Below are positions 8,005 through 17,434 of a stretch of 64,000 nt of DNA, piece after piece (position 1 is the first letter of the stretch; each line of letters starts with the position of its first letter). Location: assembly GCA_016806715.1 (NCBI GenBank), contig CP060531.1, positions 791,966-855,965 on the forward strand. Direction: 5' to 3'. The notes under the pieces are model-generated. The model had not been told where the DNA came from. It saw nothing but the letters and a program-made list of their open reading frames with translations, and did no database searches. Made by a program: the position numbers and the translations under genes. This stretch comes from Thermoplasmatales archaeon. GTDB taxonomy: Archaea; Thermoplasmatota; Thermoplasmata; Thermoplasmatales; Thermoplasmataceae.

Positions 8005-8712
8005 ATGAAGAAAGTCTATCTATATGCAGTAATAATAGTAATTGCGTTAGTAGTTGCGTCAATTCCAATTTACATAGTGCTGTCAAAGGAATCCCAAACC
8101 TCCCTTACTCCACTCTCTGTAAAATATGACAATACGAAATACTTCTGGCGTGATAACTTTTCTAAAACATACAGCTACGATTCCTCACCTACACTTACTC
8201 TCGGGAATATCACTTCTCATACGAATTTTGGCCCGTCTGGGAACCGGGACTCAACTTTATCAATGACAATCAATGGAACTTCTACGTACATTCAATCCCT
8301 TGGCAACAATGACGTTATGTTTGTTTACATTTCAATTACCGGTAATTTGACCCACTCTCTCCAGCCGAAAAGCATTGTTCTTGATCAAAATTCAAATGGC
8401 TCTTCAAACCTCACAGTTTCGTATGTGGAATTCGCTTGGACTGCCTTGAAGACTGAAAACGTCTCTGTGTCAAATACAATCCCTTCGTATACCGGTTACA
8501 AAAACTTGGTTTTTTCAGCGACTCTATTGAACAATACTATATCTAAAAAAAATTCCAATCATTACTATTTTACGTGGATTTCTGTGCTTCAAATATGGTT
8601 CACTCCCCCGTCAAAGGGGCAGTTGTATCAATTCACCTTTTTGTCGGGCATAACTGGGTTGTCCGATTATGTCTCATCAGAAATTAACCTTGAAGTTGCG
8701 CAGTGGAACTAG
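8005..8712 (+). CDS. Secreted, membrane-anchored glycoprotein-like protein
   Basis: This 235-residue protein starts at ATG 8005; the preceding in-frame ATG at 7942 lies upstream of a likely TATA box. Residues 1-28 form a lysine-preceded hydrophobic signal anchor (MKKVYLYAVIIVIALVVAS). The rest is polar, rich in Ser/Thr/Asn/Tyr, with many N-x-S/T sequons (NIT, NGT, NLT, NGS, NVS, NNT), as expected for a glycosylated surface protein of an acidophile. No enzymatic motif is visible. A broken paralogue follows at 8769-9397, sharing the segments NDVMFVYISI and DDQNMFIYVSI. Function unknown; the location in an IS-rich patch suggests accessory content. Confidence 0.65.
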   Translation: MKKVYLYAVIIVIALVVASIPIYIVLSKESQTSLTPLSVKYDNTKYFWRDNFSKTYSYDSSPTLTLGNITSHTNFGPSGNRDSTLSMTINGTSTYIQSLGNNDVMFVYISITGNLTHSLQPKSIVLDQNSNGSSNLTVSYVEFAWTALKTENVSVSNTIPSYTGYKNLVFSATLLNNTISKKNSNHYYFTWISVLQIWFTPPSKGQLYQFTFLSGITGLSDYVSSEINLEVAQWN

Positions 8713-8768
8713 CAGTCAAAATTATATCGACAGATAGACACATTGCAGTTTTTCCGAAGGAGAACTAA

Positions 8769-9397
8769 ATGTCTAGAAATAAACCGTCAAGGAAAATCAA
8801 CAGTTTTGGAATTGTAGTTTTGATAATGACTTCTGCACTTGCGATATCAATATTAATGGAATCCCCAAATGCTGAAGCTGCGACCCCTACATAGACGTAT
8901 GTGCACACTAATTGGGGAGGTTACGATGGGAATGACACCATATATCTTATCAAAGGTACATATAATCAAAATACACCAGCAACTGATTATACTACTACAG
9001 GAGTATTACTTGGCTATGACATTAACGACACAAACGGTGTCTCTCTTGAGACTGGATCTGACATTTCTGTTTCATTGAACTAGGTGTATTCTTTTACTCC
9101 AGGATTTATCCAAATGATGACCAAAATATGTTCATTTATGTGTCAATTGCATTATCTGGCGTAGCAGAGACCCTCAATTATAGCAGCCCACTTTCGGGCG
9201 CACCTAACATTTCAGTTTGGACGTTCAATTTTTCGGCTAACCTCACCGGTCTTTCTGATTCGAACAGTAAACTCAACTACAGCAAAATGAGTGATTTGAA
9301 TAGCGGTTTCAACTTAACTAATTTGAATGGAGAACAAGTCTCCGGATCTCAGAAGTCAAATCCTCGTTCGCCAGTATTTACAATTTATTTGGAATAG
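8769..9397 (+). pseudogene. Broken paralogue of the preceding secreted protein
   Basis: Read from ATG 8769, the frame encodes a clear signal peptide (hydrophobic core VVLIMTSALAISILM, then AEAATPT). It then meets TAG at 8892-8894, continues in the same frame with extracellular-looking sequence (NWGGYDGNDTIYL), meets a second TAG at 9081-9083 and is continued in another frame to 9397 (RIYPNDDQNMFIYVSIALSG). The third part resembles the end of the intact neighbour, including LTGLSD. Two stops plus a frameshift mark a decayed gene. Sequons (NDT, NYS, NIS, NFS, NLT) show it once encoded a surface protein. Confidence 0.65.
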
Positions 9398-9964
9398 TTG
9401 TCCAGACAGCATATGGGAGAACCATTGCCCCTATTCGGCAACTCGTGTTCCGTCAAGTCTCCAAAGGGACTTTGATAGCGTGAATCCCAATGCTGAAATT
9501 AGCATTATGATTCCGGATAACTCATAAACCGGTATAATGCCTATTAACAATACCAATACACCCCCAACAGCAACAGCCGGCGGACCTCCAATAAAACTAA
9601 AAATACCATCCACTGCAAAGTAACGGCCTCGCAATTTTACCGGAACAATATTCTGTGCAGAAGTAAGCCATACATTTCCTGCAAAGCCAGTGGATAGACC
9701 TAAAACAAAGCATAAAATGATGGCAAGATACGGATTTGGCAGAATGCCCATAAATAGGAACAAAACCCCTTTAACCGCACCGTAAATAATTACCCATGAT
9801 CTCCCGGCATACTTAAGGGCCCATTTCGTTCGCCCAACAAGCGGAGAGCCGATGGCATAACCGACGGCATAGGCAGCTAGTATTGCGCCAAAAATGAGTG
9901 CCCCTGACCGCATTCCAGATACAACGTAGACGACGAGGAAATAATAGGAGATAGTGAAAAAGAA

Positions 9965-9971
9965 ATTAAAC
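9965..9971. repeat. Target-site duplication, left copy
   Basis: ATTAAAC, identical to 11487-11493 on the other side of the IS. It encodes the Phe-Asn codons of the interrupted transporter, so the break point in the protein can be reconstructed. Confidence 0.6.
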
Positions 9972-11486
9972 TTTAACTCTGCCATTCTTGCATAATATGT
10001 TCTCACAGGTCGGTTAATTTTCACTCCGGAATGCGAAGATTCTTGTACTTCCATATTATGCATATACATATATGGCATATCCAGACTGGGTTCTGAAGTA
10101 CAGGAAGAAAGGTACGCTTATAGCAAGGCGTGGCGATCGTTATTATCTATACAGGGTCAGCAGCCACTGGGACAGCATAAAAAAAAGACCACAGTTGAAG
10201 ACTGAGGAATACCTCGGCCGAATCACCCCTGATGGCTTAATAGAGCCAAAGGCAAAGAGGATCATGAAACGGTATGATCAGATCACAGTGAAGGAATATG
10301 GTGCATCATTCCTTCTTTACGAAGTGTCAGATGATCTTCGAAAAGAACTGTCGGAATGTTTTCCAGAATGGAAGGAGATATTCATATTCGCCTGCATGCG
10401 CCTCATGTACACATCTCCAATGAAGAATGTTGAATTCCATTACAGCACCTCGTATATTTCGGAGATGATCCCTGACGCCCATGTATCCCCGGAATCTCTG
10501 GGGAACATGTTAAGGATCACAGGCATGGACAGGGCTTCACAGATAAGATTTATGAAGGCGTTCATGAACGGCGACCGTTATCTGGCCGTCGATCTCACCC
10601 ATGTGCTGAGCATGAGCGATGGTATCGTGGAGGCAACTCTGGGGCACAACAGCATGGAGGAATATTTACCGCAGGTGCAGCTTTTGTTCCTCTTTTCCCT
10701 CTCTCACGACCGTCCTGCATATTTCCGCATACTTCCCGGATCCATAAACAGCGTTATGTCCCTGAAGACAACCATGGAGGAATCGGGTGCATCCAATATC
10801 GTCATGGTCGCTGACACAGGTTTCTATTCCGGGAGGAATCTGAAAGAACTTGAGAGAATGAAAATATCATACATCATACCTCTAAGACGGAATTCAAGAC
10901 TCATAGATTATTCACTTGGATGGGAGAAATATTTCATGTTCCAGGACCACCCGGTATTCTATTCCAGATATGAAATCAAAGGCACATCACGGACCATGTT
11001 CACCTTCAGGAACGATTTCCTGAAGGCTGAGGAGGAGAAGGACTATCTCAGGAGGCATGAAAAGGCGACTGCAGAGTTCAGGAGGATAGCTGAACGCTTC
11101 GGTACGATCTCGGTTATAACGAACCTGCATGTATCAGGGGAGATCGTCTATGACATGCTGAAGTCACGTGTGGACATAGAGCAGGCATATGACACGTTCA
11201 AGAACACAATACATGCGGATCGTACATACATGAGGGACGACCAGCAGCTGAGCGGATGGATGTTTGTTAACTTCATAGCCCTAATACTGCACTACCGGAT
11301 ATACAGCCTCCTCATGAAGCATGACGCACTGAAGAAGTACTCTCCAAAGGATGTGCTGGATCATATGGAAAGAATAAATATGTTACACATCGGCGATGAA
11401 TGGAAGATGTCCGAGATTCCAAAGAAGACGAGGGCAGTGATGGAGAAACTCGAGATACCTATTATGCAAAATAGCGGAAGTTAGAG
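9972..11486 (+). mobile_element. 1.5-kb IS, IS4/IS1634-like, inserted in an MFS gene
   Basis: The element is bounded by the direct repeat ATTAAAC at 9965-9971 and 11487-11493, within a wider imperfect pair (GAAATTAAAC / GAGATTAAAC). Imperfect terminal inverted repeats lie just inside: 9974-9997 on the left and 11461-11484 on the right, sharing the perfect inner block TTGCATAATA and the outer TAACT. One transposase gene fills the element. The size (1515 bases), single frame and terminal structure fit an intact, possibly active IS. The exact ends are uncertain by a few bases because the target repeat is A/T-rich. Confidence 0.7.
10072..11484 (+). CDS. DDE transposase, IS4/IS1634-like
   Basis: This 470-residue protein begins at ATG 10072, about 75 bases after the inverted repeat. 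Catalytic candidates in order are Asp in LAVDLTHVLS (near 175), Asp in MVADTGFYSG (near 245) and Glu in RVDIEQAYDTFKN (near 375); the last matches the Y-(2)-R/K-type E motif of IS4-like enzymes. The N-terminus (YYLYRVSSHWDSIKKRPQ, with a following EYLGRI) is the strand-rich domain typical of IS1634 transposases. It is full length and uninterrupted, so the IS may be competent. The stop lies within the right inverted repeat, a compact arrangement common in such elements. Confidence 0.8.
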   Translation: MAYPDWVLKYRKKGTLIARRGDRYYLYRVSSHWDSIKKRPQLKTEEYLGRITPDGLIEPKAKRIMKRYDQITVKEYGASFLLYEVSDDLRKELSECFPEWKEIFIFACMRLMYTSPMKNVEFHYSTSYISEMIPDAHVSPESLGNMLRITGMDRASQIRFMKAFMNGDRYLAVDLTHVLSMSDGIVEATLGHNSMEEYLPQVQLLFLFSLSHDRPAYFRILPGSINSVMSLKTTMEESGASNIVMVADTGFYSGRNLKELERMKISYIIPLRRNSRLIDYSLGWEKYFMFQDHPVFYSRYEIKGTSRTMFTFRNDFLKAEEEKDYLRRHEKATAEFRRIAERFGTISVITNLHVSGEIVYDMLKSRVDIEQAYDTFKNTIHADRTYMRDDQQLSGWMFVNFIALILHYRIYSLLMKHDALKKYSPKDVLDHMERINMLHIGDEWKMSEIPKKTRAVMEKLEIPIMQNSGS

Positions 11487-11493
11487 ATTAAAC
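11487..11493. repeat. Target-site duplication, right copy
   Basis: ATTAAAC, the second copy of the direct repeat flanking the IS. The surrounding three bases differ slightly (GAG against GAA upstream), so a longer original duplication with later change is possible. Confidence 0.6.
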
Positions 11494-12372
11494 GGTAAAG
11501 CCGACATGGTTAGCCAGAAAAGACCCCGTTGAGAAAGCAGCCACGTGAATCCTTCACGAATTTCCGAGAACCCATTTTTTTTATCCTCTCTCTTCTGAGA
11601 ATTGTGTTTGACAGTGCCTTTACTGGAGACTAGGAGCATGAGGGAAAAGAGGAAAGCGATCAAAAAACCAATAGAACCGTAAGACAATGCAATAGAAGCC
11701 CCAACAAGAAGGATTAGAGTTCCACCTAAGGCATTGGAAACTGCAGAGAATAAACTCGTTCCTGTTCTAATGATACCATTTGCACTCGCCAACCTGTCGT
11801 TTCCGACCAAATCCGGAAGCACAGAGTAGCTCGTCGACCTATAGAGCTCAGAGGCACCGTTCCAAGAAAATAACAAAACGATTACTGCGATTAAGCTGAA
11901 CCCATAAAATTCTGAAAAAAGGACCAGAATTGTTACGCTCAGAACCCTGACTGCATTTGATAATACCAGCAACTTAATGCGATTGTACCTGTCAACCCAT
12001 ACACCTGCCGGGAGTGATAAAATGACGGCGCTCAGAGTTTCAGTTACTCCAACTATTGCGACGTCTATTGATGACGCAGTAACTGAAAAAACGTAAAAGA
12101 CTATTACCAAGCCAAGAACAGAGGTGGCGGATCTTGAACTTAAGTTCATTCCAAAGTAATTTCTAAAATTCCTATTTTTGAATACACCTTCTGCGTTACT
12201 ACTCACTTGAAAAGCATTACCTTTACAACATATAAAATTCTTATTTAATGGTGCTTTTTTGAAATGCTCAAGGACCGGATAGCCTTAAAGGTTAATATTT
12301 CAGCAGTGTTATTGCAGGATCGCTGTTTATGAGCGGAGGCTTTTTATCTCACTTCTGGACGGACAAAAATAA

Positions 12373-12537
12373 TTAATATACCTCCCCTGCCCCATCGCCA
12401 CTTTTCTTTTCAACCCGTTTCTCCCTCTTTATGGTTTTACTATCCCCATTCACTTCCATGGTGTGTCCATTTTCCTCTCTTATCCACTTTTGCGGGATTA
12501 ACCGGTATGGGCATTCCATGCTTGCGAATATACCCAT
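12373..12537 (-). pseudogene. Short transposase-like remnant in a 600-base gap
   Basis: The stretch 12207-12812 holds no solid gene. On the minus strand a 54-codon open frame runs from ATG 12537 to TAA 12373-12375. An overlapping frame in the same place reads KHGMPIPVNPAKVDKRG, which looks like part of an IS transposase; the two frames together suggest a frameshifted scrap. The rest of the gap is non-coding as far as I can see and includes the promoter side of the split MFS gene near 12210-12240. Confidence 0.25.
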
Positions 12538-12812
12538 TTTGAATTGATGGAGAAATCCAGGGGAGTTTCATTCCTGATCACTGATAAGCCTAATTTTTCT
12601 GCCTGCAGCGGAAGTGTTTCTCTCTCTTGTGTTTGGCCGGTGCGATGACTCATGAATCCTGTACGATCCACTTACTGTTACAATACATATTGATCCGGGC
12701 TGCCGCAGGATCTCCTAACTCTATTTAGTTTTCATTCTGTGAATTAAGAAGATATGAAAATTCTCATTGCTTTTTGATGAAAATTGTGGTCAAAGAAACT
12801 GGTTATTCCCGG

Positions 12813-12989
12813 TTACTTTGCGATTTTCCTTATGGTTATCGGAATGACATTATTGTCGTATTCCAGTATCGCAATATCCACCGGATCAACCATGACGCTT
12901 GGCACATCGATTATAACTGGTGCCCCCATGGATATCTGAAGTGCCCTTGCTCCAATAATACGTGCTTTTTCAAATTTAGTGAGTTTCAT
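12813..12989 (-). CDS. rpoK: DNA-directed RNA polymerase subunit K (Rpb6 homologue)
   Basis: A 58-residue protein starting at ATG 12989 (a TTG at 12998 would add three residues). It has the conserved block LTKFEKARIIGARALQISMG, followed by GAPVIIDVP, then DPVDIAILEY and PITIRK, the hallmarks of archaeal RpoK/eukaryotic Rpb6, an assembly subunit that clamps the largest subunit. Length matches archaeal RpoK. A longer opposing frame (12774-13013) covers it completely and is a shadow. A TATA-like A/T run at about 13025-13040 lies upstream. It stands alone here, with metG upstream on the same strand. Confidence 0.9.
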   Translation of the reverse strand: MKLTKFEKARIIGARALQISMGAPVIIDVPSVMVDPVDIAILEYDNNVIPITIRKIAK

Positions 12990-13295
12990 GAGGATCAAAG
13001 AAGTCTATGGTAAATTAATCGCTGTATAATAAATTTTTTATCACGTTTCAAGATAAATTTTTAATCGATTTTAACAACAAGGGAGAGAGCTTGGCTGATG
13101 ACATGAACATCCCCCAATAGAATAAGCGAATGCCCCAGTGGGACAGACCGCCTCTGGAAAGTGTGTTGCCATGCTGTTTAAGGGTATGGACCCAAACTGG
13201 AGTTTCGCAAAATCTCGCAGATTTCCATGAATGGGTGAAATATCCGATGTCATTCTTTTAATATCAGTAACAATGCAGGCCATTCTGGAACTGGA
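12990..13295. other. Intergenic stretch between metG and rpoK
   Basis: About 300 bases without a recognisable gene. The part nearest rpoK (13020-13070) is strongly A/T-rich and probably holds its promoter. Short frames at 13071-13283 show no family features. No tRNA-like fold was noticed. Confidence 0.4.
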
Positions 13296-15419
13296 TCACT
13301 TGATCCGGCACCCATTCTCAACCATTTCGGATACGTAAACGGACTGTCCGGAAACCTCAAGATAACCGCTTTTTCCATCCAGGGATGCCTGAACCTTGCA
13401 GCTTCCTGATGAACATTCAGCTGCCATAGTATATGCATGCACTTCATCTATCGTGATCGTTCCCTTTCCATTATACGGATAACCGTCTATACTGACGGTT
13501 GCGCCCTCCTTGATACTGTCTGGAACTGTTAGGAGCTTTACGACTGCCCCATTATCAGCAGCCAGCAGCATTCCGTTTGAGTCTTCACCCCTGATCCTCG
13601 CCTTCTTCAGGTTCCTGACCACAATAATCTTCCTGCCCAGAAGCTGGTCCATGGTATAATGGTCCCTTAGGCCGGAGACTATCCTCGTCTCGGAATCGCC
13701 AAACGAGACCCTGATGAGATAGAGCTTGTCCGCATTCGGGTGGTATGATACATCCAGGATCTTTCCCACAACCAGATCCATGCTGTTCGGATTTGCAGCG
13801 GTTATGTCCAGCTTCCTGAACGGTGGTTCTCCTTTCACGGGCGAATAAGACGGAACAGAAAACAGGTTATTATCGTCATTTATGCTGAACGCATCGCTTT
13901 TTCCCAGCATTTTCCTGATCAGTACAGAAGAGGAAGGTGTATAGGGGAAAATCATTCCGGAAAGTACGTCTGCTACGCCAAGGCTGACATAGAGTTTTCT
14001 CCTGCATGCCTCCTGGTCTGTTTTTATAAGTGCCCATGGCTGCGATCTGTTGAAGTACGAGTTCGCGTACTTAACCAGTTCGAGCCATTCCTGCAATCCC
14101 TTCTTTATCTGAACATCGGAAATTGCTGACTTCCATGACCTGAATTTTTCCCTGGCGAAATCCATCATGGACGTGTCGTCAGAATCAAATGCATCGCTTC
14201 TCTGTATCTCATTGAAATGTGCGGTAGAGAATGACACGATACGGTTTATGAAGTTGCCGAACTTATCGATGTACTCTGTATTCACCCTGTCCACCAGCTC
14301 TTCCATGGAAAAGTTGGTGTCACCTCCCTCCGGAAGATTGCTGGCCATGTAATACCTGAGGTAATCCTTCGGGACAAGCTTCAGGATCTCGTCAACGGTG
14401 AATCCGATCCCCCTGCTCTTGGAGAATTTCTCTCCCCTGAACCTGAGGTACTCATTGGCAACCACGCGGGTCGGCAGGTTAAGGCCTCCCCTGGCCATCA
14501 GCATGGCGGGCCATATTATCGTATGAAATTCTATGTTGTCCTTGCCCATGAAATAGTATGCCGGTATTCCCGGATCCTGCCAGAATGGTTTCCATCCCTC
14601 TTCGTGCCCGGAGTTCCTGAAAAACAGCTTTGTTGCAGAAAGATAGCCTATGAGAGCCTCAAACCACACGTAAATCCTCTTGTGATCATATCCATCCAGC
14701 GGGATCCTGATACCCCATTCTATGTCCCTTGTTATGGGCCTCTCCCTCAGCCCGGATGATATGAAGTTCCTGGTGAAATTAACCACGTTAGGCCGCCAGT
14801 CTTTTTTGCCGTCGATCCACTCAAGAAGTTTCTCCTGCATCAGGTCCAGCCTCAGGAAGAAGTGGTTTGTCTCCCTGAATTCCGGTATGTCACCGCATAT
14901 CGAGCATCTGGGGTTTATCAGGTCCTTCGCGTCAAGCGTTTTTCCACACTCGTCGCACTGGTCTCCCCTGGCATCCTTGTATCCGCAGTTCGGGCACGTT
15001 CCTACAATGTACCTGTCCGGCATGAACCTGCCACAGCCAGGGCAGTATGGCGCTATCATGCTCCTCTCGACCAGGTATCCTCCCTTGAGAAGATCCAGGA
15101 AGAACTCCGATACAGTCTCCGAGTGTATCTTCTCGGTCGTGCGAGAGAAAATGTCAAAGTCTATGTCGAGGCTGCGAAACGTGTCCAGATGATCTTTGTG
15201 ATAGAAGTCCGCTATTTCACCGGGCGTCTTTCCTTCTTTGTCAGCTCTGATGGTTATGGGTGTTCCGTATTCATCACTGCCGGATACGAACATTACTTCG
15301 TTTCCCATCATCCTCTGGAATCTCACGAATATGTCTGGGCCAAGATATGCCCCCGCTATATGACCGAGATGCAGTGGACCGCTAGCATAAGGAAGTGCAC
15401 AGTTTACAAGTATTTTCAT
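13296..15419 (-). CDS. metG: Methionyl-tRNA synthetase with C-terminal tRNA-binding domain
   Basis: This 707-residue class I synthetase charges tRNA-Met. The nucleotide-binding signatures are HLGH (residue about 17) and KFSKS (about 335). A knuckle region carries four Cys pairs (CPGC, CPNC, CDEC, CSIC), consistent with two bound zincs. The anticodon-binding helical domain follows, then an EMAPII-like tRNA-binding domain from about residue 545 (DLVVGKILDVSYHPNADKLYL, shortened here, with SNGMLLAA). About 58 further residues, containing CSSGSC, extend past the usual end. The start ATG 15419 fits the family N-terminus MKILVNCALPYASG. Fusion of the tRNA-binding domain, which is a separate protein in some archaea, is seen in many MetRS. 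Confidence 0.95.
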   Translation of the reverse strand: MKILVNCALPYASGPLHLGHIAGAYLGPDIFVRFQRMMGNEVMFVSGSDEYGTPITIRADKEGKTPGEIADFYHKDHLDTFRSLDIDFDIFSRTTEKIHSETVSEFFLDLLKGGYLVERSMIAPYCPGCGRFMPDRYIVGTCPNCGYKDARGDQCDECGKTLDAKDLINPRCSICGDIPEFRETNHFFLRLDLMQEKLLEWIDGKKDWRPNVVNFTRNFISSGLRERPITRDIEWGIRIPLDGYDHKRIYVWFEALIGYLSATKLFFRNSGHEEGWKPFWQDPGIPAYYFMGKDNIEFHTIIWPAMLMARGGLNLPTRVVANEYLRFRGEKFSKSRGIGFTVDEILKLVPKDYLRYYMASNLPEGGDTNFSMEELVDRVNTEYIDKFGNFINRIVSFSTAHFNEIQRSDAFDSDDTSMMDFAREKFRSWKSAISDVQIKKGLQEWLELVKYANSYFNRSQPWALIKTDQEACRRKLYVSLGVADVLSGMIFPYTPSSSVLIRKMLGKSDAFSINDDNNLFSVPSYSPVKGEPPFRKLDITAANPNSMDLVVGKILDVSYHPNADKLYLIRVSFGDSETRIVSGLRDHYTMDQLLGRKIIVVRNLKKARIRGEDSNGMLLAADNGAVVKLLTVPDSIKEGATVSIDGYPYNGKGTITIDEVHAYTMAAECSSGSCKVQASLDGKSGYLEVSGQSVYVSEMVENGCRIK

Positions 15420-15909
15420 GAGAGTACCAGTATGGAGAAAACTGGATGTTATTTAAGGGAATCTATGACTTTCAATGCCGCATTCCATGTGTTATGCAAC
15501 ATCGTTTATTCGCCGGAAAGTATCGCTTTGTAAACCTGGATTCCGGGAAGTTTGATCAGTTTCTAATCGCAGGTTGTTTACGGTCATCTGAGCAGAAAGC
15601 CCCATTCCCTCAGGCATGGTATGAATTCAAGAGAAGCAATGATACCCATATAACGGCAACCCGGACACTTTGTTTCAGTTACCAATGTTAAATCCCGCAA
15701 TTCAGGTCTCGGTTCTCTTAATCGGAAGATGCATTATCCTGGACACAGCCTAAAATTGTGTGGATAGCAATGCTCTCGCCAATTTTCTTCTCCATGTTTT
15801 GACAAAAAGGCCCCCGACCAACATGCTATAACTGCCCTTATTCAGCCTTATAGTCCGCTGAAAAAGTATCTCTTTATTTGTTCAGGGCTGTATGTTAATC
15901 CTTCGGGCA
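15420..15909. other. Intergenic stretch between lysS and metG
   Basis: About 490 bases with no supported gene. A plus-strand frame at 15446-15691 shows no domain or start signal. A/T-rich runs near 15430-15450 probably serve the metG promoter. No RNA gene was recognised. Confidence 0.4.
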
Positions 15910-17427
15910 CTAAAATGAAAGAACGGCCGTTATCCTCTTCCGTACAAAGTCGACATCCAGGTTAGAGAGGAAGTATCCCAGCCTTGGCCCTCTTTCCTTG
16001 TTGATCAGGGCCATGTAAAATGCGCCAAATCCTTCCTGCGGCTTTATCCCCTGTGAAGTTATTATTTCATATACAAGGTTGTGCAGGGGCTCAGGTTCCC
16101 ATTGAACCGAGTCGATCTTCGCGGAAAACTCACTGATTACCTTCTTCTGGACCTCGTTCAGGGATACTTCTGCATCTACAGGTTGCAGCCTGAATTTTAT
16201 GTCCTCCGGTGCATACCTGTCCAGCCAGTTGTTGAGCGTCACTATGCGCTCCTGCATCCTGCTGCTTATCCTCTCACCCTCATAACCGTTTCTTTTCAGG
16301 GCTTCAAGGAGTTCGGCATCTCCATGGTATATCTGTATAAGAGTCAGGAGATGCCTGTAACTGATCTTCTCAGGCTTCCTGATCTCGCCCGTAATAACGG
16401 AAAGTTCGTAGACGCGCCTGAAATCATCATCAGACACCTTATCCTCCCCGAAATATGCCTTTTCATACTTCTCAAACTCGTCTATAAGGTTCAGTATGCC
16501 AAGCCCGGGATCGAATACGATGTGCCGGTTTGGGTTGTTGCGCATTATCAGGAATCGCAGTATTTCCGGAGGCGAGAACTTCATCATTTCGGATGCAGCT
16601 ATGGCTATCCCTGTAGATGAATGCATCACTCCGGAACCTTTCAGCAGGATCCTCTCGTATATTGGGGCTATCGGTGCAGCATAGCCGAATATTTCCTCGA
16701 CTATGCGCTTTCCGGTATCATATGAACCGCCTGCCGCACCGTGGTCCTTTCCCATGGGCTCCACAGTTACGCCAAGCACATACCACTTTGCAGGCCACTC
16801 GATCCTCCAGGGCAGCTTTCCCTCATCCTTCCTGATATCAGAGGTGCCGCTGTATCCGCAAGTGCAGTGGTACTCCACCAGTGGATATTTATAACCGTCA
16901 ACAACCGGTCCTTTCATGCTCCCGCAGTTTTTGCATATGGGATTGTATGGGAACCAGCCTGCTTCCAGGTCGCGTCCGGATACCTCCTTCAGTATCCTTG
17001 CAACATCTTCCTTCCTCTTTATGATGATGTCTATCGCCTTTTCAAACGTGCCATTGGCGTAAAGGTCGTGCGTCCTTATGACCTCGACGTGGACATTGAC
17101 CTTGCCGAGGGTTTCGATGAAGGGCTTGAGAAAATATTCTGAGTAAGAGCTGCCTCCATCCGGAGCCCTGATCCTGTAGAGAGGTTTGCCTATCTCGCTG
17201 GAATAGGACTGGTCAAGAAACGGGTAGACTTTCCTCAGGGGGTCGATGTCGTCACACAGGTAGATGAACCTTGCCTCAAGCCCGGCAGAAACCGATGCCT
17301 TGAAGATAGCGTCTCCTGTGAGTATCTCCCGCATGTTCCCAACATGTATTGGTCCGGACGGGGATATCCCCGTAGATACAAGTTGCTTTCCGCTCAGCTT
17401 GGAAGCGACAACGTCTGCCCAGTGCAT
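15910..17427 (-). CDS. lysS: Lysyl-tRNA synthetase, class I (archaeal type)
   Basis: This 505-residue protein is the class I LysRS, unrelated to the class II enzyme of most bacteria and eukaryotes. The HIGH-like motif is HVGN in GPIHVGNMREIL, and the KMSKS-equivalent is MHSSTG, in the position where class I LysRS has a Ser-rich loop. A zinc-binding segment CKNCG...CTCG lies near residue 175. The length matches archaeal LysRS-I. The downstream part is the alpha-helical anticodon domain. It starts eight bases after the gfcR stop on the same strand, so the two are probably cotranscribed. Confidence 0.95.
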   Translation of the reverse strand: MHWADVVASKLSGKQLVSTGISPSGPIHVGNMREILTGDAIFKASVSAGLEARFIYLCDDIDPLRKVYPFLDQSYSSEIGKPLYRIRAPDGGSSYSEYFLKPFIETLGKVNVHVEVIRTHDLYANGTFEKAIDIIIKRKEDVARILKEVSGRDLEAGWFPYNPICKNCGSMKGPVVDGYKYPLVEYHCTCGYSGTSDIRKDEGKLPWRIEWPAKWYVLGVTVEPMGKDHGAAGGSYDTGKRIVEEIFGYAAPIAPIYERILLKGSGVMHSSTGIAIAASEMMKFSPPEILRFLIMRNNPNRHIVFDPGLGILNLIDEFEKYEKAYFGEDKVSDDDFRRVYELSVITGEIRKPEKISYRHLLTLIQIYHGDAELLEALKRNGYEGERISSRMQERIVTLNNWLDRYAPEDIKFRLQPVDAEVSLNEVQKKVISEFSAKIDSVQWEPEPLHNLVYEIITSQGIKPQEGFGAFYMALINKERGPRLGYFLSNLDVDFVRKRITAVLSF

Positions 17428-17434
17428 ATTTTAC

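Larger units (their letters stand above)
9431..12206 (-). pseudogene. MFS transporter gene split by an IS
   Basis: The N-terminal half (start 12206, reading to about 11494) has MFS features, including the signature AGVWVDRYNRIK after helix 2 and about six hydrophobic segments, ending in SALPFNL. The C-terminal half (about 9971-9431) resumes with FNFFFTISYYFLVVY and carries a further signature-like segment VPVKLRGRYF. Joined at the duplicated target, the reading is SALPFN then FFFTISY, giving one transporter of about 400 residues. Between them lies a complete IS (9972-11486). The halves are close to full length and carry no other visible lesion, so the disruption may be recent. COG2814-like permease; substrate unknown. 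It is the only one of the window's MFS genes that is broken. Confidence 0.8.

Noticed and set aside
8892-9083. In-frame TAG codons as possible pyrrolysine
   Set aside because: Both stops are TAG, but a separate frameshift follows at once, the intact paralogue has no such codons, and no pyl genes are in the window. Decay is simpler.
12774-13013. 79-codon plus-strand frame
   Set aside because: Antisense of rpoK, which has clear family motifs.
14862-15533. 223-codon plus-strand frame
   Set aside because: Lies opposite metG coding sequence with its zinc-knuckle motifs; no family features of its own.
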